This document shows positions 37,925 to 49,213 of a DNA stretch of 64,000 nt, one piece after another. How positions within the stretch are numbered: position 1 is the first letter of the stretch; each line of letters opens with the position of its first letter. The position numbers and the translations under genes are program-made. The stretch covers positions 1-64,000 of the forward strand of contig CAVZZV010000005.1 of NCBI GenBank assembly GCA_963779845.1. The letters run 5' to 3'. The notes under the pieces were generated by a model that had not been told where the DNA came from, did not search any database, and worked only from the letters and a program-made list of their open reading frames with translations. The stretch is from CAVZZV01 sp963779845 (GTDB lineage Bacteria > Bacteroidota > Bacteroidia > Bacteroidales > GCA-2748055).

Positions 37925-39472
37925 CTAATAATATCCAGGGTTTTGAGTTAAACCCGGATTGAGCTCTCGTTCTGATTGTGGTATTGGATATAATAACTTA
38001 TTATCGTTTACATTATACGAGTCTAATGGAAGATATTCACCTGCTATAATTTTTAGATTGGCGCCAAAGGCATTCATTACACTAACCGCTTTCCCAGTAC
38101 GGACCAAATCATGCCAGCGGTGATTTTCAAAGGCCAGTTCCACTCTTCTTTCATGCGCTATGATATCGCGTAAAAGTTCCTGGTTGGTTTCTGTGCTTGG
38201 CAATAAACCTGCCCTAATCCGCACTAAATTTAAATTATCCCGTGCAGCAGCAGATTTCCCTGGTTGTTCATTTTGGGCTTCTGCCAACAATAAAAGAGCA
38301 TCTGAATAGCGATAGATAGGCCAGTTATCATTCGTATTGTTTACTGCTGGATGAGGAAGGTGTAAATATTTCTTCACGTATGGTATCCCAACTTTTCCTG
38401 GAGCCGGAGTATAGTTAACAACACTTTTGTTAGCCGAAATCGTCATTAACCAACTTGCATTATAAACGCCCTCTGCAATTCCTATTGAAGCATCTTTTCT
38501 TTCATCATTGGGCTCATAAGCATCAATTATATCTTGTGTCGGTATATTTAATCCTCCGCCACTTGTATTTGTCTTAGTTCCAGTAATTAATGTCGAATTA
38601 GTCGACCTGACCATAAATTTATAAATAAAATTACTTGGAGCAGTCCCCACGGCTGTACCTTCTAAATATTGCACCTCAAACAGCGACTCTTTACTATTTT
38701 TGTTATTGGTTGAAAATGCATCAGCATATTTTGTATTCAAACCATAACCCATTGCCGGAAGTGTTAAAAGCAATTTCTCAGCTTCATAATATTTTTTTTG
38801 GGTCATATACACTTCAGCCAACAGCATGGTTGCTGAGCCTTTAGTTGCTTGTCCTGACTGAGGAAACTTGGCAGGCGCAGCCAACTGATTAATTGCATCA
38901 GTTGCATCAGAAATAATCTGAGCATAAACCTCTTCAGCAGTTGACCTGATTAAAAAAGCATCCTCAGCTTTAGTCACTTCAGTTAAAAACAAGGGAACTC
39001 CACCAAAATAACGAACCAGTTTAAAATAATTCCATGCCCTAAGGAATTTTGCCTGGCCATCAATATCTGCCTTAGCTGCTGCTGCGACATTTGAATTAAC
39101 TAATCTTTCAATTACAATATTTGTTTTTGCAATACATGAATAACAATGAAAGTATACTGCATTTGTATATGAATTGACCGGGGCATCAATAAAATTGGCA
39201 ATGTCTTCCCGATAAACCGTTGCAGTTCCACGATTGGTTGGGTAGGGCTCGTAATTAGTATTATCAGAACGCATTTCACCAGTTAAAAAATCATTATCCA
39301 ATAAATCCCTTAGTGGAACATAAGCCGCATTAACGGCCTGTCTGAATTGGGCTTCAGTTTGATAAAATGAGGCTACTGAATATGAGTCCTTGGGAACCAG
39401 TTCAATAAAGCCATCATCACAGGCTAGTGCAATAAATGCCAGTAGTACAATTTTAATATATATTTTTTTCAT
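37925..39472 (-). CDS. susD: SusD/RagB-family glycan-binding lipoprotein
   Basis: A 515-residue outer-membrane lipoprotein that binds oligosaccharide at the cell surface and acts as a lid on the SusC pore. Lipobox at LLAFIALAC (Cys18), followed by acidic DDG that favours surface display. The N-terminal segment has FYQTEAQFRQAVNAAYVPLRDL, a SusD hallmark; TPR-like helices follow (AKFLRAWNYFKLVRYFGGVP), and the C-terminus has ERRVELAFENHRWHDLVRTG and LYPIPQSERELNPGLTQNPG. Gene lies 22 bp after susC. Ligand cannot be read from sequence; context suggests a rhamnose-containing glycan. Confidence 0.96.
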   Translation of the reverse strand: MKKIYIKIVLLAFIALACDDGFIELVPKDSYSVASFYQTEAQFRQAVNAAYVPLRDLLDNDFLTGEMRSDNTNYEPYPTNRGTATVYREDIANFIDAPVNSYTNAVYFHCYSCIAKTNIVIERLVNSNVAAAAKADIDGQAKFLRAWNYFKLVRYFGGVPLFLTEVTKAEDAFLIRSTAEEVYAQIISDATDAINQLAAPAKFPQSGQATKGSATMLLAEVYMTQKKYYEAEKLLLTLPAMGYGLNTKYADAFSTNNKNSKESLFEVQYLEGTAVGTAPSNFIYKFMVRSTNSTLITGTKTNTSGGGLNIPTQDIIDAYEPNDERKDASIGIAEGVYNASWLMTISANKSVVNYTPAPGKVGIPYVKKYLHLPHPAVNNTNDNWPIYRYSDALLLLAEAQNEQPGKSAAARDNLNLVRIRAGLLPSTETNQELLRDIIAHERRVELAFENHRWHDLVRTGKAVSVMNAFGANLKIIAGEYLPLDSYNVNDNKLLYPIPQSERELNPGLTQNPGYY

Positions 39473-39494
39473 GACACTCTTTTTTTAAATGATA

Positions 39495-42400
39495 TTATTT
39501 AAATGTTGCTGTAAATCCAAATGAAAAAGTTCTTGGAATAGGATATGCATTTTCATCTATGCCAACACCATTAGCGGCATCTGAACCACTTTGATTGACT
39601 TCAGGATTCATTCCGGTGTAGTGCGTTATTATAAATGCCTGTTGAATAGAGGTATATATCCGCAAATTTTTTAATGCGAGATCATTGTTTTTAAAATTGA
39701 TAATATATCCAAGAGAAATATTTTTTACTGTAAGGTATGATCCATTCTCGATCCATTGCGTATTTACAGACCGTCCTAAAGCAGTAGTGCCTATTTTTGT
39801 ACTTGGATAAATCCCAGACCCAGGGTTATCTTCTGACCTCCAAACATTCTTTGCCGCATCAGCTAACATTACCCTTGAACCATCCAGGTTTGTCATATAT
39901 GCCCACTTACTGGGATTCAGGATTTTGCCACCAACGGAACCAGCCATAACGATGCTCAGGTCGAAATTTTTATATCGGAAATCATTGGAAAAACCAAAGA
40001 AAAAGTCAGGAGTGGGGTCGCCAATAAATGTACGATCATTTACATCATCAATAACTCCATCCGGCTCACCATCCGGCCCACTTACATCTTTCACTTTAAC
40101 GGTTCCAATGGCTGATTTGCTGCCATACTGGGCTGAATTGGCAAGGTCTTCGGCATCTTTATACAATCCTTCAAAAACAAATCCGTAAAACTCACCCAGG
40201 CTATGGCCTACCTGTTGGCGGTAATAATCCGAAGTAACCGTATTGTTTCTCCTTATAAACCCAGGGTCTACCAAGGCTTTAATCAGGTTTCTGTCAAAAG
40301 AGATATTAAAATTGGTATTCCAATTAAAGTTGCCGGTTAAATTAACTGTATTCACGCTAATTTCATGCCCCCAAAACTCAAATTCCCCAATATTAAATTT
40401 TATCGTGTTAAAACCGGATCCTCTTGGAATTTGCCTGTCCTGAATCAATCCATCTGATATTTTATGGTAATAATCGTACACCAACGATATGCGGTTATTG
40501 AAAAGCGCAATATCAAGACCAATATCAAATTGTTTGTTTCGTTCCCACGCAAGCTCCGAGTTTCCTAGCTTAGTAATGGTCTCTCCAGGAACCAAAATCC
40601 CATTCAGTATATAATTCAATTCTCCTAACTTGGCTATAGAAGCAAATTCATCAGCGAAGTTATTATTTCCTGTTATACCATAGCTGACACGTGCTTTAAG
40701 AAGGCTAATAAATTTGAAACCTTCCATAAAACTTTCATTGCTAACCAACCACCCTGCAGAAAATGAAGGAAAACTTCCATATCTCCTATTGGCACCAAAC
40801 TTTGACGATCCATCACGCCGTATAGCACCGGACAATAAATATTTTCCTTTGTAATTATAGTTTAAACGGCCAATATTTGATAACATTGAGTATTGAGTAT
40901 TTGTACTTGTACCTGCACTTATGCTGGTTGCTGCTGAAAGATATGGCACATCATCGCTAGGAAAACCAGTACCCGTCAATGAATTATTTTCCCCTTCAAA
41001 CCGCTGGGCAGAGTAACCAATAAGTGCTTGGATATTGTGGTTTTCATTAATTGTTTTGGAATAGTACAGGTTTGCTTCCGCAGTCCAAGAGTAATTGTCA
41101 ACAGATGCACTAATACCTGATGCAGCTGAATTAGTTATGGTCGAAGGAGTGAATTGGCTCCGGGTTTGATTCCCTTTATCAGTTGCCAGGTTTGTTTGCA
41201 AACTAAATCCCGGTAAAAAATCATAATTTAAAAAGGCATTTCCCATGATTCTTGTCAGTCTATAATCATCAAGGGTCAGGTTTAACTGGGCAAGTGGGTT
41301 AAGGTATGCCACCATTCCCGGAGAAGCTACTGATTTAGTGTAGGTTCCATCTTCATTAAACGGTTTAATTAAAGGACTTGCTTCAAAAAACTTTTCAAAT
41401 AAACCTTTAACTCCGTCTGTTGCCAATCTGTTATTATGATCTAACCGGTTACTTATTCCAAAGTTAAATCCCATCTTTATTTTATCATTGCTTAAAGTTA
41501 AATCCTGGTTTAGACGCAAGGATAAAAGCTTAGTTCCCGTATTGACAATAACACCTTGTTGTTCCTGGTAGCCTGCAATAACCGTTGATGAAGACCTCTC
41601 CCGAGCTGATTGAAGAGTCAGGTCATAGCTCTGGATTGGTGCAGTACGGGTAAGAAGATTGAACCAGTTCGTTCCTTCTCCATATTGTGTAGGATCTTGA
41701 TATTCAACTGGAACTGCAATCCCATTATCTTCGGCACGATTTTTCATATATGTCGCAAATTGATTTGCATTCGCCATGACGGGCACTCTGTTCGAAGGGA
41801 TTTTCTGAATTCCGTAGAATGAATTGAAGATAATTTTTGAATCACCGGGTTTAGCGTGTTTAGTAGTTATAAGAATAACCCCATTAGCTGCACGCGACCC
41901 ATAAAGTGCGCTTGCCGATGCATCTTTCAAAACAGTAAACGACTCAATTTCCGCCGGGTTTATATTATTTATACTTCCGGTAATAGGAAGCCCGTCAATT
42001 ACAAACAACGGCTGTGTGCCGCTATAAAGAGATGCAGCACCACGTATGCGGAATTCAACTCCACGACCGGGCTGACCACTAAATTGCGAAATTTGAACGC
42101 CCGCGATCCGGCCCTGCAGTTGCTGGGCAAATTGGGAGACGGGCTGGTCGGCCAGTTCGGCTGCGTCAACTTTCGAAATTGAGCCTGTAATTTCCCTTCT
42201 TATCTGCGAGCCGTAACCTATCGCAATAACTTCCTCTAATCCAATCGCAGATTCCTCCAGTACCACTTCGAAACTTTTTTTTCCTGCTACTGAAATTTCC
42301 TGGCTTTTCATCCCAATGAATGAAAACACAAGCGTGGCATCCTCCGGCACATTTGTAAGGGTAAAGCTTCCGTCAACATTGGTAATGGTCCCGGTGCTTG

Positions 42401-42638
42401 AGCCTTTTAACACAACTGAAACACCCGGGACAGGTTGTCCGGCCTCATCGACAACTTTTCCTGAGACAGGTTTTTGTTGTAAGGTAAGAACGTGCCTTTT
42501 GGACTCCGAATAGGTTATGTTGGCCAAAACACTTACCATTGAAATCATTAGAAATAAACTGGTAAGCTTAAAGATTCTAAAGATTTTTTTCACCCCCGGA
42601 TCTGATTGGATCCCTGGTAAATTAGTAGCTTTTTTCAT
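39495..42638 (-). CDS. susC: SusC/RagA-family TonB-dependent transporter
   Basis: A 1047-residue outer-membrane transporter. After the signal sequence (to about residue 45) comes a carboxypeptidase-regulatory-like domain (VSGKVVDEAGQPVPGVSVVL), then the plug (GLEEVIAIGYGSQIRREITG ... RIRGAASLYSGTQPLFVIDG, LKDASASALYGSRAANGVIL) and a 22-strand barrel ending in FGFTATFK with terminal aromatic pattern. There is no STN domain, so no direct anti-sigma signalling. It imports SusD-bound oligosaccharide using TonB energy. First gene of the minus-strand run; the promoter must lie in 42639-42809, where I see a TATATTTT element near 42685 but no clear upstream partner. Confidence 0.96.
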   Translation of the reverse strand: MKKATNLPGIQSDPGVKKIFRIFKLTSLFLMISMVSVLANITYSESKRHVLTLQQKPVSGKVVDEAGQPVPGVSVVLKGSSTGTITNVDGSFTLTNVPEDATLVFSFIGMKSQEISVAGKKSFEVVLEESAIGLEEVIAIGYGSQIRREITGSISKVDAAELADQPVSQFAQQLQGRIAGVQISQFSGQPGRGVEFRIRGAASLYSGTQPLFVIDGLPITGSINNINPAEIESFTVLKDASASALYGSRAANGVILITTKHAKPGDSKIIFNSFYGIQKIPSNRVPVMANANQFATYMKNRAEDNGIAVPVEYQDPTQYGEGTNWFNLLTRTAPIQSYDLTLQSARERSSSTVIAGYQEQQGVIVNTGTKLLSLRLNQDLTLSNDKIKMGFNFGISNRLDHNNRLATDGVKGLFEKFFEASPLIKPFNEDGTYTKSVASPGMVAYLNPLAQLNLTLDDYRLTRIMGNAFLNYDFLPGFSLQTNLATDKGNQTRSQFTPSTITNSAASGISASVDNYSWTAEANLYYSKTINENHNIQALIGYSAQRFEGENNSLTGTGFPSDDVPYLSAATSISAGTSTNTQYSMLSNIGRLNYNYKGKYLLSGAIRRDGSSKFGANRRYGSFPSFSAGWLVSNESFMEGFKFISLLKARVSYGITGNNNFADEFASIAKLGELNYILNGILVPGETITKLGNSELAWERNKQFDIGLDIALFNNRISLVYDYYHKISDGLIQDRQIPRGSGFNTIKFNIGEFEFWGHEISVNTVNLTGNFNWNTNFNISFDRNLIKALVDPGFIRRNNTVTSDYYRQQVGHSLGEFYGFVFEGLYKDAEDLANSAQYGSKSAIGTVKVKDVSGPDGEPDGVIDDVNDRTFIGDPTPDFFFGFSNDFRYKNFDLSIVMAGSVGGKILNPSKWAYMTNLDGSRVMLADAAKNVWRSEDNPGSGIYPSTKIGTTALGRSVNTQWIENGSYLTVKNISLGYIINFKNNDLALKNLRIYTSIQQAFIITHYTGMNPEVNQSGSDAANGVGIDENAYPIPRTFSFGFTATFK

Positions 42639-42809
42639 GCTTTTTTAAAGTTTTGATTTAATAATTATCTTTTATAAAATATAGGATGGTTAATTAATTC
42701 TATTAGTGGAAAAATTGGAACATTTTTTTGATTTTTTTGATTGATTCATTTCATTGGCAAATAGGGTTTTATGAATATCTAAAATTAGGTCACTTTCTCT
42801 CATTGATGA

Positions 42810-42911
42810 TTACCTTTGGTTTATAAAAGGCACCAGGAGGTTTGTGTGGAGACTGTCTAGCTGAGGATAGTATGTGTCCAAGCCAATTCCAAACAATCCA
42901 GTTTTTACCAT
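42810..42911 (-). pseudogene. N-terminal remnant of an L-arabinose/L-fucose isomerase-type gene
   Basis: A 33-codon frame beginning MVKTGLFGIGLDTYYPQLD, closely matching the start of the broken isomerase at 47965 (MVKIGLFGIGLDTYWPQFD), then ending after an unrelated tail at 42810. It is the inner part of the 42869-43115 duplicated segment. The surrounding 42639-43075 holds nothing else that codes. Confidence 0.75.
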
Positions 42912-43115
42912 AATTGTATTTCTTAAGCCAATAAGTGCCAATTCATAATTTTGCAGTGATTCGAAATTAAGCCTAATTACAAAAATCAAATGTAACGCCT
43001 ATTAAAACCTTGTAATTTCTATTTTTGATTTAAAACTTTTAATAATTGACACGAACCTCATATTTAACAAATCAGCTAATTATTTGTAAAAGTTACCAGA
43101 TTTGAGTAAAATTGT
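42869..43115. repeat. direct repeat copy 1 (isomerase start plus GH78 end)
   Basis: Matches 47923-48136 plus 49214-49256 over about 245 bp at roughly 88-90% by eye. It spans the first codons of the isomerase-type gene, the intergenic DNA upstream of it, and the last codons of a GH78 gene (EQFYSNLVTFTNN). The second copy is split by the IS982 element. The two copies flank about 4.8 kb of decayed genes. Confidence 0.85.
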
Positions 43116-43441
43116 TCCGTTACATGCCCCAGCATCAGATGGTTATTGGATACATTTTCCAATGCGGCCCACAATTCGGTCAATGCTGGTACTCCTTTTT
43201 GCAGTTGGAAACCATATCCCGGCACATCGTCACGGTTAATCATTTCAAACATCAATTGCGAAGCACCTCCTTTAGTCAAGGATTCTACCAGATAATGAAA
43301 TCCCACATCGCCGGCAGTTAATGCTTTGTTACCTGCCACTATTGAATCGGTAAGGTTGGCAAAAACCTTTCCCCTGTCACCATCATTTACGATTCCCATG
43401 TGTAGTAAGGCATCGACATAGCGGTCTGCACTATGGGGCGC
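43076..43441 (-). pseudogene. GH78 alpha-L-rhamnosidase, C-terminal fragment
   Basis: About 120 codons from the end of a GH78 enzyme: the segment GDVGFHYLVESLTKGGASQL, then VPGYGFQLQKGVPALTELW and SNNHLMLGHVTEQFY are the terminal helices of the (alpha/alpha)6 barrel and the start of the C-terminal domain in that family. The 5' part breaks off at 43441 directly beside the end of a GH106 pseudogene. No catalytic residues remain. It shows that a second rhamnosidase family once belonged to the locus. Confidence 0.85.
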
Positions 43442-43469
43442 TTAATTTTTTAACTGATTATTGACTTAA

Positions 43470-46457
43470 TTATTCATTTAAAAACATTAGTTTAACTGGG
43501 CCTAACAGTCCCGATGAAGTCAACTTTGAATCTTTTTTATAATGCCTGGCCGAGGTAAATGTATACCTGCCTGATGGCCGTGGTTCATTGTTTAAGAACC
43601 ATTCGGGCCAATGGTCAAGAATTTCCCAGCTTTTCCAGTCACTGTCGAGGGGTAATTGTTCATCACCAATCAAACGGTTTACCCAGGTGTTTACCACATC
43701 GATTTCGAGCGAATTTTCACCTTCGTGAATTGCCTGAGAAATGTCAACCCTGAAGGTGGTTTCCATGCAATCCCGCAATCCTTTCCATTTAACCTGGCAC
43801 GGGCAATAATTTGCACTTCTCCCATATCCAGAAAGATTGGAAAATCAGGTTTTTTAGCCACTTCAAAGTTCTTTTTATAAGTGGCTGTTCCTGAAAAATA
43901 ATGAATTTTTGGATTGCTGTGTTTGCTCCAATCCAACAGGCTATCAAATACAACAACTTCTTTGGGGCCACCCCATTTTTTGTCAAATTTTACTGACCAT
44001 GGGCCTAAAATTGTGCGTATTTCCTTCATTACAGGGAAATTAGCTGTTGATAATGGAATATTATCCGTTGCTTTTTTTCCAAACACTACAAACCAGCTTT
44101 GAGAGGGTTCAAAGTTTAGTGAAATAGTGTAGACACCCTCTTTTTCAAAATCCGAATAATTTTCTAATTTCACCGGTTTCAGGATTCCAAAGCTCCGGGT
44201 TTTTACTGTTAACGCGGAATGAGCACTGAATTCCTTCAATCCTCTCGTTTTTATTGTTGGCTACAAAATAAATATCTTCTTCTATCGTCTTCCGATGTAT
44301 AAAATCCAGTTCCCGACCTGAAAAATCAGGGAGCAGATTGTCTTCGGCGAAAACATGGTCAAGTGTCTTTCCTGAAATTACCCCGTGATTGTTCCATAAT
44401 TCGGCAACCATCTCTTTAATTTCATTATCCCCTTCAGGGTAGTCTGCCAAGCTAGGCGAACCAATAAACCGTTTTTGCGCGATCACCTTAGCACCGTCCT
44501 CAACCAATTCTTTAATTTTCTTGACCATCGACAAGGTAATTCTGTCATAATCAGGCAACAATAAATAATTATAGCTCATGCCTGATGGCAGGATTATTTT
44601 GCCGTCTTTAACCTGCATTTGCTTTACGATTTCAGTAGAAGCATAGTCAAAATCATAGCCTTTGGGGATTTGAAAATCCATGTCATTTACATTTATTGGC
44701 GAACCTTCGCCAAACCAGTAGATTACATCTGCAACAAATTCACCCTGCTGAAGCATAAACTGGCATCGCGAAAGGTAATCGTGCCAGGGGCGGCTAGAAT
44801 CCCACCAAGTGTTGAACCTGTTCAAATGCATTCCCCACTTTCGGTGGGTTAAGCCGGGTACCATGTTTGGGTATGGTTGGTGGGCTGATAAATGGCCAAT
44901 CATCCGATTTATTCCCTCACAAAACATTTTATCACCCAAGGCCTTAAGCGTGTAAGGATAATCACCCCATTCCCTGCCGCTGTTCTAGGCCTCAGAGCCT
45001 GTTACTGGCTTTCCGTAAGTATGTGATGCCGATGACATTACTTTGCTACTGGTGTGATAATTGCTTTCTGAAACCAGCGAGGGGAATTCTTCTTTCCCAA
45101 GTGCCCAGAATTCACTTACCGGCATGTCGGCAATGCCTGCATAGGAGAGGTTATCATTGGTCATGTTGCCATAGGCTTCAATGGAAAGTTTGATATTATG
45201 CGGTTTGAGAAGTTGTTTGAATCGGTCAACAAAATTATCGAGCATCATTTCACTAACTGTATAGCGCAAATCCCATAAAAACCTTGAACTTAGCTCAGGA
45301 GTGCCTATTATACGGCCGCTCAGCACCGGTAGCCAGTGAATTAGCGCATAACCCCGTCGTTTTTCAAATTCGTTAGGTAAAGTAGCTGTCCAGTTTTGGG
45401 CGTGGGCTTCCCAACTGTCGATATGGGCAAAGGTGAGGGATTTTCCGGCATTGCTTCCACTTTCCTCAATAATTTTTTTCATGAAACCGTCATAATGGGC
45501 TTCTATGCCAGTTTTGTTGAGCCGGTCGCATTCCAACCCAATCACATGAGCAGGACAGGGGCGCGTAAGCTGCAAATTGGATGCATGACCAAAACGGATT
45601 ATCTGCCACTTTCCTTTGGGGGCATCCCAATTGAGCTGCCCAGTGTTATCCATGAATTTTGTAATATCGATCACGTTATCCTTTGAAATCTGTGCTTCCC
45701 ATGGAGGCGTGATGCTATCAGGGGACATTCGGAATCCACTTTTTTTGCGGTTCCGTTGGAGACCTGATTCAAATTCCAATTCGGGAATGCGATATTTGGC
45801 AGCCTCCTCATTTTCAGGAACAGAAAGGCAAGAACGGCTATATCACGATATGAATCGACACTATCGAGCATATGCCTTACTTTGGGATTCATTTGTTCGT
45901 CGTGCCGAACCAAATTTTTTCAAATTCTTTAAGTTGAGACCTATCCACTATCGGTTTATTAAGCGAAATGGAGCATTGTTTGCCTCCATCGATGAGATGT
46001 TCCGTCAAACCAGTTTTTGCATCGAATTTTCAGGGGTTATCCAGGGACCACCGCCGCCATAACCAAAGTTAAACGTCATGTCGAACTGTAAATCCAGCCT
46101 TCTGGATTCGCTGATTGCCCATTGGAAAGCTTCATGCCATTCCTGACTGTTGGGTTCAATTGGGCCGTCTGGAGCCCAGTAGGAGCCGCTGACTTCCATC
46201 CAAAGTACCCCGCCAATTCCTGCATCTTTCATTGCTTCCAGGTCGGCAGTAATGCCTTCTTTGGTGATGTTACCATTTATCCAAAACCAGAAAACCCACG
46301 GACGTGATCCATCAGGAGGTGATTGAAAAGAATTTGATAATGTAGATTGGGCATTGAGTTGATAGAAATTTATAAAAATGAACGTAATAAGAATCAAAAA
46401 CTTAGATCTTTTATAGCCATTAATAATGTCCCTTAATATTGATTCCATAGTTTTCAT
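43470..46457 (-). pseudogene. GH106-like glycoside hydrolase, heavily degraded (copy G)
   Basis: Pieces of a Sec-exported GH106 enzyme related to copies A and D. The start (46457-46005) has a signal sequence and RPWVFWFWINGNITKEGITA; later pieces are 45913-45671, 45779-44985, 44939-44145, 44239-43691 and 43778-43470. Damage includes an in-frame TAG at 44985-44987 directly after VTGSEA, and frame changes near 45950, 45750, 44200 and 43740. Motifs such as AHIDSWEAHAQNW remain. The total span (2988 bp) is shorter than copies A and D, so small deletions are also likely. This is a true pseudogene rather than a single sequencing error. Confidence 0.88.
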
Positions 46458-46558
46458 TTCTTCTTATTTTAAAGTAGTCTACTATTTCTTATTCACATTC
46501 ACTGCCTCGAAGGTAACTTAATCCACCTTCCATCCTCCTGAACCTGTTAGGGACACGT

Positions 46559-47965
46559 TCAACAAACCTTCAGCATTTCAATATTTAATATTTGGGCCAA
46601 TTTGTTAATTTTGTCCGCTAAATGCCCCACACCAATAGCGCAATGATGTGCAGGCCCTGGTTTCGACCATTGGTTCAAAAAATCTTTGGCCCCCAATGAA
46701 AAACGATAACGGCTATTGGTGTTCCCAGTTTCTAAAATAGGCCCGGGAACGGATTCGCCTTCTGCCACCAGCAAAAATATGCCTATCTTCTACCACCGAA
46801 AGCAATGTAACAGGGCCATGTTTTACCGTCATTTGTATGGAGAGTCCCTTGCCCGGCTTTCCATGATAAACGCTCAGTGGCACCAATTTCACCCGTCCCT
46901 CTGAAATAGCAAAATGGGCAGGGCCGTCATGTCCCAGATAAACCACATCATCCTTAAAATCCATAAGGTAAAATTCGGAGAATGACCCACCTACACCAAA
47001 CTCAGCCATGATTTTCATGGCTTGTGCAGTTTTCACTTCATATTCGCCGGCGATTGGAATATTTTTACCCGTCAGAAGGGTATTGCCGGCAATTACCGAA
47101 GTAACGATATTTTCATATCCATTGCCAGCCTGCCCCTCATAATAGTAGGCCATGGCACCAAGCTTATTATTTTCTATCAGTTTATCCAACGCCACGGAGG
47201 TTTGCGCGGCACGGTCAATTTCGGCAGGATCACATTCAGTTGAAACATCAAAAGAATCCTTGAATTCCTCTACTTTCCTCTTTATTTCCATCTCGTTTAC
47301 CTCATCCCGGTACTTTTTCAATTCGCACATTTCCAACATTTCAAAGTGAGTGCCAAATGCAGCACTTTGAAGGGTTAGGTCAGTATATACATCCAACATT
47401 CCTCCGTAATAATGGCCAAGTAAACCCATTCTATTGAAACGCATGGCAACAGCTACTTTTGCGGCTTCAACCCAGTCTTCAATTTCCGACCAGGCTGTAT
47501 CATCATTTAAGTATCCGGTCACAAAACCGTAACGAATACGGGATCGGTTAAAGACATTCGCAACTTCAGGGAGCGAAACGGATTGACAATGTTCCAGCCA
47601 AACGCCAGTCATTTTTCCGCGATCGCGCAATTTGTTAAAAGCCTTGTAATCTAATTGAGCCACTGGTTGAAGGTTTAGCACAACCACCGGGACCTTTAAT
47701 TTTTGTACAACGGGCAAGACGGTTGACGAAGAGCATAGGTGGAAATGTATAAAAATACGATTTCAACCTCGTTGCTCTTTAAAACGGCAGCAGCCGCCCT
47801 TGCTTTTTCTGGGTTATCCACCATGCCGGCATCAACCACTTCCACTCCAAATCCTTCTATCCTGGCCTTGATTTGCTGCAGGTAATTTTTGAGGTTTGCC
47901 AGAAGACCATCGAACTGTGGCCAGTATGTGTCCAAGCCAATACCAAACAATCCTATCTTTACCAT
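46559..47965 (-). pseudogene. L-arabinose/L-fucose isomerase-family gene, frameshifted
   Basis: Three overlapping pieces of one gene of about 470 codons: 47965 onward (MVKIGLFGIGLDTYWPQFDG), 47717-46713 and 46774-46559. Frames change near 47720 (FLYISTYA to LPVVQKLKVPVV) and near 46765 (RHIF to LLVAEGESVPGP). The Rossmann-like start, the segment MRFNRMGLLGHYYGGMLD and the ending GPAHHCAIGVGH fit the arabinose/fucose isomerase superfamily. An intact relative would isomerise a free aldose, perhaps L-rhamnose or L-fucose type sugars, in the cytosol, which suits a rhamnosidase locus. Exact sugar cannot be told. Confidence 0.8.
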
Positions 47966-48136
47966 AAATGTATTTCTTAAGCCAATAAGTGCCAATTCAC
48001 AATTTTGCAGTGATTCGGAATTAAGCCTAATTCCAAAAATCAAATGTAACGCCAATTAAAACTTTATAATTTCTATTTTTGATATAAAACTTATAATATT
48101 TGACACGGAACCAAATTTTAACAAACCAGCTAATTA
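47923..48136. repeat. direct repeat copy 2 (split by IS982)
   Basis: Counterpart of 42869-43115. It continues at 49214-49256 beyond the insertion element, where RQFYSNLITYTN on the minus strand is the end of another GH78 gene. Before the IS landed, this copy read straight from the isomerase start into the GH78 end. Confidence 0.85.
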
Positions 48137-49213
48137 ACTCAAGTTGCTATTTAAAATATTGTTCTCGAAATCGTATAACCAAAAATGAATATGACTACTT
48201 TCAGTAAGAACCCAAACTCTGTCACAGCGTGGATTTTCTTTGGAAGAAAATTGGATATTTCACTAAAGGTTGTCTCGATTCTTTTTCTCATTGATGTTAT
48301 CAAATAGTCCACATATGGTTCGTGCTTTTTTGTTGAGTTTGACTTCCTTTGTACCAGTAAGTCAATATCTTCGGCATCTTTCAGCATTTGCTCGATGGAG
48401 TAGTTTGTGTAAGCACTATCAGCATATACGATACTTCCCGGTGGTAAAAGTAAAGGCATTTGTTTCAATGCATTTGAGTCATGCCTGCTACCAGGAAGGA
48501 AGGTGTATTCAACCGGTATCCCATCAACAGTACACAGCAAATGGATATTGTAACCATAGAAGTATCTCCTCATGGATACCTTTTTACCACGGTAAACTGC
48601 CCCTCGGATTAGTTTTGAATTTGCGATCCGAATATTGTCACAAGTATGAAGGGGAAAACTATCAATGGAATATTCTGAACGAATGTTAAGATCTTTTATT
48701 AATGCAGATAACTGGAAGAACAGGTCCACGATCAGATCCCTGATCTGGTGCAATCGTCGATTGAACCGGCTTTTACTTAGCATATGTGTGACCATTCCAG
48801 TTGAACTCATAAAACTCATCGCTTTTTCATGATGACCAGAGAAATATATCGAAGAAATAAGAACTGTTTTAATAATCTCAGCATCAGACATATTTCTATT
48901 CGTTGGTTCTTTGTGCTCTATTTCTTTGAGCAGATCATCAATAAATACGTAAATTGCAATAGTTTTTGTAATCATAATCCTCCAGGTTTTTTGTTTGGCG
49001 ACTTTAATCTGGAGGATTTTTATATATTTACCAAATAAAAACCATACTCAAAATGTTCATTGTTAATAACATACGTCAATATGTTTAAACACATTAGAAA
49101 ATATAAATCCAAGCATGCATCTACTGTTGAAAACCAGCTTTGAAATGTTAGTAGCGCTTGGATTTTCAGATCTAAAAGTATTGTTATATAATGTTATAGG
49201 TAGCAACTTGAGT
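48137..49213 (-). mobile_element. IS982-family insertion sequence
   Basis: A 1077-bp element. Terminal inverted repeats ACTCAAGTTGCTA at 48137-48149 and its complement at 49201-49213. Flanked by a 6-bp target duplication TAATTA (48131-48136 and 49214-49219). Removing element and one duplicate restores a sequence that matches direct repeat copy 1 without gap, which confirms the boundaries independently. The 49020-49200 stretch is its non-coding leader. Confidence 0.9.
48151..48975 (-). CDS. IS982-family transposase
   Basis: A 274-residue DDE transposase with an intact frame. The catalytic acids are D in YSIDSFPLHTC, D in VYADSAYTNYS and E in RIETTFSEISNFLP. Length and the order of blocks match the family. 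The gene fills the element, ending 14 bp from the left inverted repeat. It probably can mobilise the element. One odd point is the lack of any second copy in the window. Confidence 0.92.
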   Translation of the reverse strand: MITKTIAIYVFIDDLLKEIEHKEPTNRNMSDAEIIKTVLISSIYFSGHHEKAMSFMSSTGMVTHMLSKSRFNRRLHQIRDLIVDLFFQLSALIKDLNIRSEYSIDSFPLHTCDNIRIANSKLIRGAVYRGKKVSMRRYFYGYNIHLLCTVDGIPVEYTFLPGSRHDSNALKQMPLLLPPGSIVYADSAYTNYSIEQMLKDAEDIDLLVQRKSNSTKKHEPYVDYLITSMRKRIETTFSEISNFLPKKIHAVTEFGFLLKVVIFIFGYTISRTIF

